The translations under genes and the position numbers were made by a program. This document shows positions 51,588 through 60,505 of a stretch of 64,000 nt of DNA, piece by piece; positions within the stretch are counted from its first letter, which is position 1, and every line of letters starts with the position of its first letter. The stretch is from positions 7,470,001 to 7,534,000 of the forward strand of contig NZ_CP108109.1 of NCBI RefSeq assembly GCF_036199905.1, given 5' to 3'. The notes beneath the pieces are model-generated. The model searched no databases. It worked only from the letters and a program-made list of their open reading frames with translations, and was not told the DNA's origin. Origin of the DNA: Streptomyces sp. NBC_00223 (lineage in GTDB: Bacteria > Actinomycetota > Actinomycetes > Streptomycetales > Streptomycetaceae).

Positions 51588-51589
51588 CG

Positions 51590-52093
51590 TTGACTGTCAC
51601 CGTGTCTTCGCTTCCCGCTACGGGCATCGCCCCGGAGCGGTTCAAAAAGGTATTCCGCAACTACCCGGCCGGGGTGGTCGTCGTGACCGTGGACGCCGGC
51701 CGCGGACCGGCCGGCTTCACCGCCACCTCGCTCACCTCGCTCTCCCTGACGCCGCCGCTGGTGTCCTTCGGGATCGCCGTCACCGCGTCGTCCTGGCCGC
51801 ATGTCGAGCAGGCCGGCGGCGCGGTGGTGAACTTCCTCGGCGCCGAGCAGGAGGACGTGGCCAGGCGCTTCGCCACCAGCGGGATCGACCGCTTCGCCGC
51901 GCCGACCCGGTGGCGCAGGCTGCCGCAGGGCGAGCCCGTGCTCGACGGCGTCACCGGCTGGCTGCGGGTCGGCTTCGAGCAGATCGTCCCGGCCGGCGAC
52001 CACCGCATCGTGGTCGCCCGGGTCGAGGACTCCTGGCTCGACGACGGCCGCAGCCCGCTGCTCTTCCACGACGGCACCTATCACTCCCTCTGA
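51590..52093 (+). CDS. flavin reductase domain protein (FMN reductase)
   Basis: A 167-residue NAD(P)H:FMN oxidoreductase of the flavin reductase domain family. It has F-R-N-Y-P-A-G-V-V-V-V-T near the N-terminus, F-T-A-T-S-L-T-S-L-S-L-T-P-P-L-V-S-F, and the typical H-R-I-V-V-A-R-V-E segment. It should supply reduced FMN to the monooxygenases of this cluster. The TTG at 51590 is closest to the GGGGGAG site; a GTG at 51602 is in frame. It is the first structural gene of the operon. Confidence 0.9.
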   Translation: MTVTVSSLPATGIAPERFKKVFRNYPAGVVVVTVDAGRGPAGFTATSLTSLSLTPPLVSFGIAVTASSWPHVEQAGGAVVNFLGAEQEDVARRFATSGIDRFAAPTRWRRLPQGEPVLDGVTGWLRVGFEQIVPAGDHRIVVARVEDSWLDDGRSPLLFHDGTYHSL

Positions 52094-52137
52094 CCCGCGC
52101 CGACCCGCGCCGGACACCTACTCACCTGGAATTCACC

Positions 52138-53202
52138 ATGGCCACCGGTTCATCGTCCGAACTCCTTCGCCGCAGATCCTTTCTCGCGTTCACCGGAGGC
52201 GCCGTACTCTCCCTCGCCGCCTGCGCACGGCACACGGGCACGGGGGCGGACACCGTACCCACGCGAGCGCTTCCCTCGGGTGCGCCGCCGCCCGGTACCA
52301 AGCTCGCGATATCCATTCACACCTCGAAACTCCAGCTCGCCGGCTCCGGGCTGGACAGGAAACTGCCCTTCACCGTCTCCAGCTGGCCGAATCTGACCGC
52401 AGGACCCGATGTGATCCAGGGATTCCGCGCGCATTCCATCGATCTGGCCAGCAATGCCGGAGTTCCGCCGATCCAGGCGCAGGCCATTGACGTGGGCGCC
52501 CGTATCGTGGCCGTGCAGTCGCGCAATCACCCGATCTACAGCTTCGCCACCGCGCCGGGCACTTCCATCACCTCGGCCGACGATTTCCGGGGCAAGAAGA
52601 TCGCCTTCTCGCAAGGGCAGGCGCAGGGTGTGGTCGTACTGCGGGCGCTGAAGGAGGCCGGGCTGAAGAACTCCGACGTCCAGCTGGTGGCGCTGCCCAG
52701 CACCCAGTTCCTGACCGCCCTTCAGTCCCGGCAGGTCGATGTGGCGCCGCTCGGCGAGCCGTCGCTCACCAAGTACCTGAGCCAGTACGGCAAGGACGGC
52801 GCGGTCGGGGTGAAGACCGATGTGGTGGACCTGCTGTCCATCCTGTGGGCGCCGATCGAGGTGATCGAGGACGAGGCGAAGGCCGCCGCGATCCGCAGCT
52901 TCATCCCGCTGTGGGCCCAGGGCGTGGTGTGGGCGTGGGAGCACTCCGACGAGTGGATCCAGTCGTACTACGTCAAGGACCAGGGCGTCACCGCCGAGGA
53001 CGGCAAGCGCATCGTGGCCTCGCTGTCGCAGCCGCAGTTCCCGGTCAGCTGGGACAAGGCCATCGCCTGGGAGCAGGAGACCGCCGATCTGATGGCGGAG
53101 GGCGGCTTCGTGAAGAAGGTCAAGGCCGAGGAGCTGTTCGACCGCCGCTTCGAGGGGCTGGCCGCGCGGGCCGTGGCGGAGAAGTACCGGGTGGCGTCAT
53201 GA
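52138..53202 (+). CDS. ABC transporter substrate-binding lipoprotein (SsuA/nitrate-sulfonate type)
   Basis: A 354-residue exported protein. The N-terminus has a twin-arginine motif (R-R-R-S-F-L-A-F) and a lipobox L-A-A-C, so it is probably exported folded and anchored as a lipoprotein. The mature domain is an SsuA/TauA-like solute-binding protein (D-V-I-Q-G-F-R-A-H-S-I-D-L-A; K-I-A-F-S-Q-G-Q-A). It would capture a sulfonate, sulfone or related sulfur compound. Its stop overlaps the permease start as ATGA. Confidence 0.9.
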   Translation: MATGSSSELLRRRSFLAFTGGAVLSLAACARHTGTGADTVPTRALPSGAPPPGTKLAISIHTSKLQLAGSGLDRKLPFTVSSWPNLTAGPDVIQGFRAHSIDLASNAGVPPIQAQAIDVGARIVAVQSRNHPIYSFATAPGTSITSADDFRGKKIAFSQGQAQGVVVLRALKEAGLKNSDVQLVALPSTQFLTALQSRQVDVAPLGEPSLTKYLSQYGKDGAVGVKTDVVDLLSILWAPIEVIEDEAKAAAIRSFIPLWAQGVVWAWEHSDEWIQSYYVKDQGVTAEDGKRIVASLSQPQFPVSWDKAIAWEQETADLMAEGGFVKKVKAEELFDRRFEGLAARAVAEKYRVAS

Positions 53203-54170
53203 CCGAGGCCCTGTCGGACGTCCGCCCCGGGGAACCGCGGACCGCCGCCAACCCCGCCGACCCTGCCGCCACCTCGCCCGCCACGACCGTACGGTCCTTC
53301 GGACGCGCCAAGCCGGTTGCGGCGGCCCCCGCACCCGCCGCCGTACCCGCCGCGGCGCCGTCGGCCCGGCCGCTCGCCCCCGCCCGGGGCACCCGGCGGA
53401 GGCTCGGCCCCGGCCGGGCGATCCCCTTCGCGCGGCTGCTCGGCCCGGTGCTGGTCGTCGTGGTCTGGTGGGCGGCCTCCGCACTCCAGTACCTCGACCC
53501 GCGCATCCTGTCGGGACCCGGCGCGGTCGCGTCCACCGCGCTCGACCTGATCCGCAGCGGCCGGCTCCAGGACAACGTACTGATCTCCCTGCAACGCGCG
53601 GGTCTCGGCCTGCTGTTCGGGGTGGTCGCCGGGGTGGTGCTCGCGGTCGCCGCCGGGCTCAGCCGGGTCGGCGAGTACCTGCTGGACGGCACCCTCCAGG
53701 TCAAGCGGGCCATTCCCTCGCTCGCCCTGCTGCCGCTGCTCATCCTGTGGCTGGGCATCGGCGAGCAGATGAAGGTCACCCTCATCGCGCTCGGGGTCGC
53801 CGTCACCGTCTACATCAACACCTACGCCTCGCTCACCGGCATCGACAGCAGATATGTGGAGCTGGCCGAGAGCCTGGACCTGAGCCGCTGGCAGTTCATC
53901 CGCAAGGTGGTCGCGCCCGGCGCGCTGCCCGGCTTCTTCGTCGGGCTGCGGCTCGGCGTCACCTCGTCCTGGCTCGGCCTGGTCGTGGTCGAGCAGATCA
54001 ACGCCACCAGGGGCATCGGTTACATGATGTTCCAGGCCCAGCTCTACGCCCAGTCCGATGTGATCATCGTCGGCCTCGTGATCTACGGGATCTTCGGCTT
54101 CGCCTCCGACGCGGCGGTGCGGGCGGTCGAAAGGAGGGTGCTGTCATGGCGACGCACACTGGCGGGCTGA
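53199..54170 (+). CDS. ABC transporter permease (SsuC-like)
   Basis: A 323-residue inner-membrane protein. A long Ala/Pro-rich cytoplasmic N-terminus (about 70 residues) precedes six helices. The EAA loop that docks the ATPase is seen around E-L-A-E-S-L-D-L-S-R-W-Q-F-I-R-K-V-V-A-P-G-A in segments. It forms the membrane channel for the sulfonate-type importer. The ATG overlaps the upstream stop, and the ATPase gene begins inside its last 25 bp. Confidence 0.92.
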   Translation: MTEALSDVRPGEPRTAANPADPAATSPATTVRSFGRAKPVAAAPAPAAVPAAAPSARPLAPARGTRRRLGPGRAIPFARLLGPVLVVVVWWAASALQYLDPRILSGPGAVASTALDLIRSGRLQDNVLISLQRAGLGLLFGVVAGVVLAVAAGLSRVGEYLLDGTLQVKRAIPSLALLPLLILWLGIGEQMKVTLIALGVAVTVYINTYASLTGIDSRYVELAESLDLSRWQFIRKVVAPGALPGFFVGLRLGVTSSWLGLVVVEQINATRGIGYMMFQAQLYAQSDVIIVGLVIYGIFGFASDAAVRAVERRVLSWRRTLAG

Positions 54171-55105
54171 CCGCCCCACACCCCCGTACGGACGGCCCGC
54201 CGGACACGGCGGCCCCGCGAGGTCCCCGTGGCACGGACACCGTGGACGCCGCCGTGCGCACCACCCGGCTGGTCCGCAGCTTCGGCGACCGGGACGTGCT
54301 CAAGGAGCTCGATCTGACCATCGGCCGGGGCGAGTTCACCGCCCTGCTGGGCCGCTCGGGCTCGGGCAAGTCCACCCTGCTGAGGGCCGTCGCCCGGCTG
54401 GATCACGGTGTGGCGGGCTCCGGCGGACTCACCGTGCCCGAACGGGTGTCGCTGTCCTTCCAGGACTCCCGGCTGCTGCCCTGGATGCGGGTGCTGGACA
54501 ACGTGGTGCTCGGAGTGCGCGGCCCCGACGCCCGCGCACGCGGCGGCACCGCGCTCGCCGAAGTCGGCCTCGCCGGCCGGGAACGCTCCTGGCCGCACGA
54601 GCTGTCCGGCGGCGAGCAGCAGCGCGCCGCGCTGGCCCGCGCCCTGGTCCGCGACCCCGAACTCCTGCTCGCCGACGAGCCGTTCGGCGCGCTCGACGCG
54701 CTCACCCGGATCAAGATGCACGACCTGCTGCGGGAGTTGTACGAGCGGCACCGCCCCGCCGTCATGCTGGTCACCCACGACGTCGACGAGGCTGTGGAAC
54801 TCGCCGACCGGGTACTGGTATTGGAGGACGGCCGGATCGCGGTGGACCTGGCCGTCGATCTGCCGACCCCCAGAAGCCGACGTGATCCCCGGTTCCAGGA
54901 GTACCGCGACACGCTGCTCGCCGCGCTCGGCGTGACGGAACCGGACCCGGCCGCCCGCGCGACGGCCGCCGCCGTACCCGCTGACCCGACGGCCCCCGTA
55001 CCGACCGCTTCCGTACCGTCCGCCGACGTACCGGCCGCCGCCCCCGTATCCGCCGATCCCGCGCGCTCTCACGAGGAGAAGAACCCCCATGACCCGCAGG
55101 ACTGA
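54146..55105 (+). CDS. ABC transporter ATP-binding protein (SsuB-like)
   Basis: A 319-residue ATPase. Walker A is G-R-S-G-S-G-K-S-T, the signature is L-S-G-G-E-Q-Q-R, Walker B is L-L-L-A-D-E-P-F and the switch His is in V-T-H-D-V-D-E-A. A Pro/Ala-rich C-terminal tail of about 50 residues follows the domain and is not usual for SsuB. AAGGAGGG inside the permease gene precedes the ATG. Its last 17 bp overlap the monooxygenase gene. Confidence 0.93.
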   Translation: MATHTGGLTAPHPRTDGPPDTAAPRGPRGTDTVDAAVRTTRLVRSFGDRDVLKELDLTIGRGEFTALLGRSGSGKSTLLRAVARLDHGVAGSGGLTVPERVSLSFQDSRLLPWMRVLDNVVLGVRGPDARARGGTALAEVGLAGRERSWPHELSGGEQQRAALARALVRDPELLLADEPFGALDALTRIKMHDLLRELYERHRPAVMLVTHDVDEAVELADRVLVLEDGRIAVDLAVDLPTPRSRRDPRFQEYRDTLLAALGVTEPDPAARATAAAVPADPTAPVPTASVPSADVPAAAPVSADPARSHEEKNPHDPQD

Positions 55106-56474
55106 CCGCAAGCCGCTGCATCTGAACGCGTTCCTGATGTCGGTCGGGCACCACGAGGCCGCCTGGCGGCTGCCGGAGAGCCCCGCCTCGGGCGGCACCG
55201 ACCTGGAGCACTACAAGAACCTCGCCAGGATCGCGGAGCGCGGCAAGCTGGACTCGCTCTTCCTCGCCGACAGCCCCGTGCTCCAGGGCGACCCCGGCCG
55301 GCGGCCGGTCAGCAAGCTGGAACCGACCGTGCTGCTCACCGCGCTGGCCGGGGTGACCAGCCGGATCGGTCTGATCGCGACCGCGTCCACCAGCTACAAC
55401 GAGCCGTACAACCTGGCCCGGCGGTTCGCCTCCGTCGACCATGTCTCCGGCGGGCGGGCCGGGTGGAACATCGTCACGACCGCGGGCGCCGACGCGGCCC
55501 GCAACTTCGGCCTCGACGACACCCCGCTGCACCGCGAACGCTATCTGCGGGCGGCCGAGTTCGTGGACGTGGCCACCAAGCTGTGGGACAGCTGGGCCGA
55601 CGACGCGATCGTCGCCGACAAGGAGGCCGGGGTGCACGCGCTGGCCGAGCGGGTACGGAAGTTCGGTCACAAGGGCGACTTCTTCCGGGTGGACGGCCCG
55701 CTCAACGTCCAGCGCTCGCCGCAGGGTTACCCGCTGCTCGTCCAGGCCGGGTCGAGCGAGGACGGCAAGGACTTCGCCGCGCGCTACGCCGAGGCGGTCT
55801 TCACCGCGCAGCAGACCCTGGAGGAGGCCGTCGCCTTCTACAAGGACGTCAAGCAGCGCGTGACCGGCTTCGGCCGCGACCCCGAGGGCATCAAGATCCT
55901 GCCCGGCATCGTGCCCGTCATCGGGGACACCGAGGCCGAGGCGCACGCGCTCGACGACGAGCTGAACCGGCTGATCCGCCCCGAGTTCGCCAAGCGGCAG
56001 CTCGCCCAGCGGCTCAGGATCGCGCCCGACGACCTCGACCTCGACGCCGAACTGCCCCTGGACATACCCACCGAGGATGAGATCGAGGGCGCCAAGAGCC
56101 GCTACACGCTCGTCGTGGAGCTGGCCAGGCGGGAACGGCTGACGGTACGTCAGTTGATCGGCCGGCTCGGCGGCGGACGCGGCCACCGCACCTTCGCGGG
56201 CACGGCCGAGCAGGTCGCCGACACCATCGAGCACTGGTACGGCCAGGGCGCGGCGGACGGCTTCAACATCATGCCCGCCGTACTGCCCTCCGGCCTTGAG
56301 CTCTTCGTGGACCGGGTCGTCCCGATCCTCCAGGAGCGCGGGCTGTTCCGCACCGAATACACCGGGACGACGCTGCGCGAGCACTACGGTCTGCCGCGCC
56401 CGGTCAACCGCCTCTTCGACACCGTGGACACCTCCGTCGGCCACCTCGGCATCGATCTGGCGGGGGTCCGGTGA
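55089..56474 (+). CDS. NtaA/SnaA/DszA-type FMN-dependent monooxygenase
   Basis: A 461-residue reduced-flavin-dependent luciferase-like monooxygenase. Marker segments are L-N-A-F-L-M-S-V-G-H-H, A-W-R-L-P-E, H-V-S-G-G-R-A-G-W-N-I-V-T-T and Y-P-L-L-V-Q-A-G-S-S-E-D-G. Members include dibenzothiophene sulfone, dimethyl sulfide and nitrilotriacetate monooxygenases. Here, next to an SsuABC-like importer and a flavin reductase, it likely cleaves a C-S bond to release sulfite. AGGAGAAG precedes the ATG. The exporter gene starts in a GTGA overlap. Confidence 0.9.
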   Translation: MTRRTDRKPLHLNAFLMSVGHHEAAWRLPESPASGGTDLEHYKNLARIAERGKLDSLFLADSPVLQGDPGRRPVSKLEPTVLLTALAGVTSRIGLIATASTSYNEPYNLARRFASVDHVSGGRAGWNIVTTAGADAARNFGLDDTPLHRERYLRAAEFVDVATKLWDSWADDAIVADKEAGVHALAERVRKFGHKGDFFRVDGPLNVQRSPQGYPLLVQAGSSEDGKDFAARYAEAVFTAQQTLEEAVAFYKDVKQRVTGFGRDPEGIKILPGIVPVIGDTEAEAHALDDELNRLIRPEFAKRQLAQRLRIAPDDLDLDAELPLDIPTEDEIEGAKSRYTLVVELARRERLTVRQLIGRLGGGRGHRTFAGTAEQVADTIEHWYGQGAADGFNIMPAVLPSGLELFVDRVVPILQERGLFRTEYTGTTLREHYGLPRPVNRLFDTVDTSVGHLGIDLAGVR

Positions 56475-59400
56475 CGGACTGTCCGACGCCACCGGCGGGG
56501 ACCCTGACGGAGCCCGCCGCCCAGGCGGCACCGCACGCGGCCGGCCAGGACCGCCCGGCCGGCTGGGTGCGGCGGCTCGGCGGCTACTGCCTGCGCCACC
56601 GCGAGGACCTGCTGTACGCCTTCGGCGCGGCCGTCGCCGTCGCGATCGCCACCGCCACCCTGCCGCTGGTGCTGCGGCACGTGGTGGACGCGGTCGCCGG
56701 CGGCCGCACCGGCTCGCTCACCTCCTGGACGCTGCTGCTGGCCGGGCTCGGCGCCGTACGCTTCGCCGCCGGGTTCACCCGCCGCTACCGCTCCGGACGG
56801 CTGTCGCTCGGGGTGCAGTACGACCTGCGCAACGACGCCTTCGCCGCCCTGCTGCGGCTCGGCGGCGCCCAGCAGGACGATCTGCGCACCGGGCAGATCG
56901 TCAGCCGTTCCATCTCCGACATCACGCTCATCCAGACGCTGTTGCAGTTTCTGCCCAACATGACCGGAAATGCCCTGATGTTTCTGGTCTCGCTGGTCTT
57001 CATGGCGGTGCTCTCCCCACTGCTCACGCTGGTGGCGCTGGTCGTCGGGCCGTTGCTGTGGCTGATCGCGCTGCGCAGCCGCCGCGATCTGTTCCCCGCC
57101 AACTGGCACGCCCAGCAGGAGGCCGCGGAGGTGGCCTCGGCCGTCGAGGCCACCGTCACGGGCGTACGGGTGGTCAAGGGCTTCGGCCAGGAGGAACGCG
57201 AACTGGCCGGTCTTGAGCGGCGCGCCCGTACGCTCTTCTCCTCCCGGCTGCGGGTGGTCCGCTACACCAGCCGCTACAACCCCGCCCTCCAGGCGGTCCC
57301 CGCGCTCGGCCAGGTCGCGGTGCTGGCCTTCGGCGGCTGGCTCGCGCTGCACGGCCGGATCTCGCTGGGCACCTTCCTGGCGTTCACCACGTATCTCGGC
57401 TCCTTCGTCACCCCGGTCCGCCAGGTCGCCACCCTGCTCACCGTCTGGCAGCAGGCCAGGGCCGGGACCGAACGCGTCCTGGAGGTCATCGACGAGGCCC
57501 CCGTCATCGCCGACGCGCCCGGCGCCCGCGAACTGCCCGACCTGCCGCCGGCCCTGTCCTGGCAGGACGTCACCTTCGGCTACGGCGACGGACGGCCGCT
57601 GCTCAGCGGCTTCAGCCTGGACATCGCGGCGGGCGAGACCGTCGCCCTGATCGGGCCGGCCGGGTCGGGCAAGTCCACCGCCGCCGCGCTGCTGCCGCGC
57701 TTCTACGACGTGCCGGCCGGCGCCGTGCGCGTCGGCGGCACCGACGTCCGCGACCTCACCCTGGCCTCGCTGCGCTCGCGTATCGGCTACGTCTTCGAGG
57801 AGAGCCTGCTGCTCTCCGACACCGTGCGGGCCAACATCGCCTACGGCGACCCCGACGCGAGCGAGGAACGGATCAGGGAGGCGGCCAGGATCGCCCGCGC
57901 CGACGAGTTCGTCGAACGGCTGCCGCAGGGCTACGACACGGTCGTCGGCGAGCAGGGCCTGACCCTGTCCGGCGGCCAGCGGCAGCGCGTCGCGCTGGCC
58001 CGCGCGCTGCTGGTCGACCCCGCCGTGCTCGTGCTGGACGACGCCACGTCCGCGATCGACGCGCGGGTGGAGTCAGAGATCCACGTGGCGCTGTGGGAGG
58101 CCACCCGGCGGCCCACCACGCTGATCGTCGCGCACCGCAGATCCACCCTCGAACTCGCCGACCGGATCGCGCTCCTGGACGGGGGCCGGGTCGTGGACAC
58201 CGGCACGATGGACGAACTGCGGTCCCGTTCCCCGCTGTTCCGCTCGCTGCTGTCCGCGGTGGACCCGGCAGACCAAGCGGCCCCGGTGAACACCGTAGAC
58301 CCGGCGCACACAGCAGACCCGGCGCACACAGCGGCCCCGGTGAACACAGCAGACCCGGCGAACACAGCCGATGTCGTGGACGCCACGGACCCGGACTCCG
58401 CGCACCCGCCCGCCGGCGTACCCGCCCCCGACGACGACCTCGCCGTGCCCGCCGTCACCGCCCATCTGTGGCGCCGCCCCGACACCCATGTCGCCGCCCG
58501 GCAGGAAGGCGCCGCCCTCAAGGCCGCCGAGGCGATCGCCGTCGCCGCGGCCACCGCCGGCCGGGGACGCGGCGGCCCGGGCGCCGGAGTGCTCGGATCG
58601 GCCCCGCCCACCCCCGAGTTGATCGCCAAACTGGCCGAACTCCCGCTGCGGGAGGCCGATCCGGGCGTGCCCACCGGGCGGACCAGGGCCGCCGACCCGC
58701 ACTTCGGACTCGGCGCCCTGCTGCGGCCGTTCCGCGCCGCGCTGCTGCTCGGCCTGCTCCTGGTCGCGCTGGACGCGGTCGCGCAGATCTCCGTGCCGGT
58801 GCTGGTCCGCCACGGCGTCGACCAGGGCGTGGCCCATCACGCCCGAGGGGTGCTGCTGGCCGCCGCCGCGGCCGCGGCCGCCGTGGTGGCCACCGACTGG
58901 CTGATCGGCGTCGCACAGGTCCGCACCACCGGGCGCACCGGCGAACGGCTGCTCTACACCCTGCGGGTGAAGACCTTCGCGCAACTCCAGCGGCTCGGTC
59001 TCGACTACTACGAGCGGGAGCTCGGCGGCCGGATCATGACCCGGATGACCACCGACGTCGACGCCCTGTCCACCTTCCTGCAGACCGGTCTGATCACCGC
59101 CGTGGTCAGCCTGCTGACGGTGTTCGGGGTGCTGGTCACCCTGCTGGTGATCGACACCGGGCTGGCCGTGGTGCTGCTCGGGGCGCTGCCGCTGCTGATC
59201 GGCGCCACCGCGCTCTTCCGCCGCCACTCGGTGCCCGCCTACCACGAGGCGCGGGAGCGGATCAGCGCCGTCAACGCCTGCCTCCAGGAGAACGTCACCG
59301 CCATCCGCGTCACCCAGGCGTTCCGCCGCGAGGACCGCAACGCCCAGGACTTCGCCGCCCTGGCCTGGTCCTTCCGCGACTCACGGCTGCGCGCCCAGCG

Positions 59401-60505
59401 GTACATGGCGACGTTCTTCCCGTTCGTGGAATTCCTCGGCACGCTGTCCACGGCCGCCGTGCTGGCCGTCGGCGCCGGCCAGGTCCGCTCCGGGCAGCTG
59501 ACCGCGGGCACGCTGATCGCCTTCCTGCTCTACGTCGATCTGTTCTTCTCGCCGATCCAGCAGCTCTCCCAGGTCTTCGACGGCTATCAGCAGGCCGTCG
59601 TCGGCCTCGGCCGACTGCGCACCCTGATGCGCACCCCCGCCGGCACCCCGGCCGCGCCCTCCCCGCGCCCGGTCGGCGCGCTGCGGGGCGAGGTCGAGTT
59701 CGACGCGGTGTCCTTCGGCTACGCGGGCGGCGGCGGGCAGGAGGTGCTGCACGGCGTCAGCTTCGCGGTCGCGCCCGGCGAGACCGTGGCCCTGGTCGGC
59801 GCGACCGGCGCGGGCAAATCCACCGTGATGAAGCTCATCGCCCGCTTCTACGACCCCACTTCCGGCACGGTCCGGGTGGACGGCCACGACCTGCGCGCCC
59901 TCGACCTCGCCGCGTACCGCCGCAGGCTCGGCGTCGTCCCGCAGGAGGCCCATCTGTTCAGCGGCACGGTCCGGGACGCCATCGCCTACGGGCGGCCCGA
60001 GGCGACCGACGCCGAGGTGGAGGCCGCCGCCCGGGCGGTCGGCGCCCACGACATGGTCGCCGGCCTCGCGCGGGGCTACCTCCAGCCGGTCGGGGAGCGC
60101 GGCCGCAATCTGTCGGCCGGCCAGCGCCAGCTGCTCGCCCTGGCCCGCGCCGAACTCGTCGACCCCGACGTGCTGTTGCTCGACGAGGCCACCGCCTCGC
60201 TCGACCTGGCCACCGAGAGCCGGGTGGCCGCCGCCACCGAGGCGCTGACCCGGCGCCGTACCACCCTCGTGGTCGCCCACCGGCTGACCACCGCCGCCCG
60301 GGCCGACCGGGTGGTGGTCCTCGACCGGGGGACCGTCGTGGAGAGCGGCACCCACGCCGCGCTGCTCGCGGCGGGGGGACCGTACCGGCGGCTGTGGGAC
60401 GCCTTCCGGCAGACCGGCGGCGCCGCCACCGTCGACCAGCTCAGCCCGGTCGGGTCCACCGCGGAACCGACCACCGACCACCTTGTGAACGGGAGCGCAC
60501 GATGA
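56471..60505 (+). CDS. fused ABC exporter (TMD-NBD-TMD-NBD)
   Basis: A 1344-residue protein joining two exporter halves. Half one: six helices about 30-330, Walker A near 395 (G-P-A-G-S-G-K-S-T), signature L-S-G-G-Q near 498, Walker B L-V-L-D-D with Asp at the catalytic Glu position. Linker about 595-735, including an in-frame repeat. Half two: six helices about 740-1030, Walker A near 1115 (G-A-T-G-A-G-K-S-T), signature L-S-A-G-Q, Walker B L-L-L-D-E. So one ATP site is consensus and one is degenerate, like heterodimeric exporters. Its presence inside an uptake and oxidation operon suggests export of a toxic product or lipid. Overlaps both neighbours by four bases. Confidence 0.92.
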   Translation: MTDCPTPPAGTLTEPAAQAAPHAAGQDRPAGWVRRLGGYCLRHREDLLYAFGAAVAVAIATATLPLVLRHVVDAVAGGRTGSLTSWTLLLAGLGAVRFAAGFTRRYRSGRLSLGVQYDLRNDAFAALLRLGGAQQDDLRTGQIVSRSISDITLIQTLLQFLPNMTGNALMFLVSLVFMAVLSPLLTLVALVVGPLLWLIALRSRRDLFPANWHAQQEAAEVASAVEATVTGVRVVKGFGQEERELAGLERRARTLFSSRLRVVRYTSRYNPALQAVPALGQVAVLAFGGWLALHGRISLGTFLAFTTYLGSFVTPVRQVATLLTVWQQARAGTERVLEVIDEAPVIADAPGARELPDLPPALSWQDVTFGYGDGRPLLSGFSLDIAAGETVALIGPAGSGKSTAAALLPRFYDVPAGAVRVGGTDVRDLTLASLRSRIGYVFEESLLLSDTVRANIAYGDPDASEERIREAARIARADEFVERLPQGYDTVVGEQGLTLSGGQRQRVALARALLVDPAVLVLDDATSAIDARVESEIHVALWEATRRPTTLIVAHRRSTLELADRIALLDGGRVVDTGTMDELRSRSPLFRSLLSAVDPADQAAPVNTVDPAHTADPAHTAAPVNTADPANTADVVDATDPDSAHPPAGVPAPDDDLAVPAVTAHLWRRPDTHVAARQEGAALKAAEAIAVAAATAGRGRGGPGAGVLGSAPPTPELIAKLAELPLREADPGVPTGRTRAADPHFGLGALLRPFRAALLLGLLLVALDAVAQISVPVLVRHGVDQGVAHHARGVLLAAAAAAAAVVATDWLIGVAQVRTTGRTGERLLYTLRVKTFAQLQRLGLDYYERELGGRIMTRMTTDVDALSTFLQTGLITAVVSLLTVFGVLVTLLVIDTGLAVVLLGALPLLIGATALFRRHSVPAYHEARERISAVNACLQENVTAIRVTQAFRREDRNAQDFAALAWSFRDSRLRAQRYMATFFPFVEFLGTLSTAAVLAVGAGQVRSGQLTAGTLIAFLLYVDLFFSPIQQLSQVFDGYQQAVVGLGRLRTLMRTPAGTPAAPSPRPVGALRGEVEFDAVSFGYAGGGGQEVLHGVSFAVAPGETVALVGATGAGKSTVMKLIARFYDPTSGTVRVDGHDLRALDLAAYRRRLGVVPQEAHLFSGTVRDAIAYGRPEATDAEVEAAARAVGAHDMVAGLARGYLQPVGERGRNLSAGQRQLLALARAELVDPDVLLLDEATASLDLATESRVAAATEALTRRRTTLVVAHRLTTAARADRVVVLDRGTVVESGTHAALLAAGGPYRRLWDAFRQTGGAATVDQLSPVGSTAEPTTDHLVNGSAR
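58262..58370. repeat. in-frame repeat in the ABC exporter linker
   Basis: Units of 15-18 bp of the form GACCCGGCGCACACAGCA repeat with variation, giving D-P-A-H-T-A, A-P-V-N-T and D-P-A-N-T-A in the linker between the two exporter halves. Confidence 0.75.
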
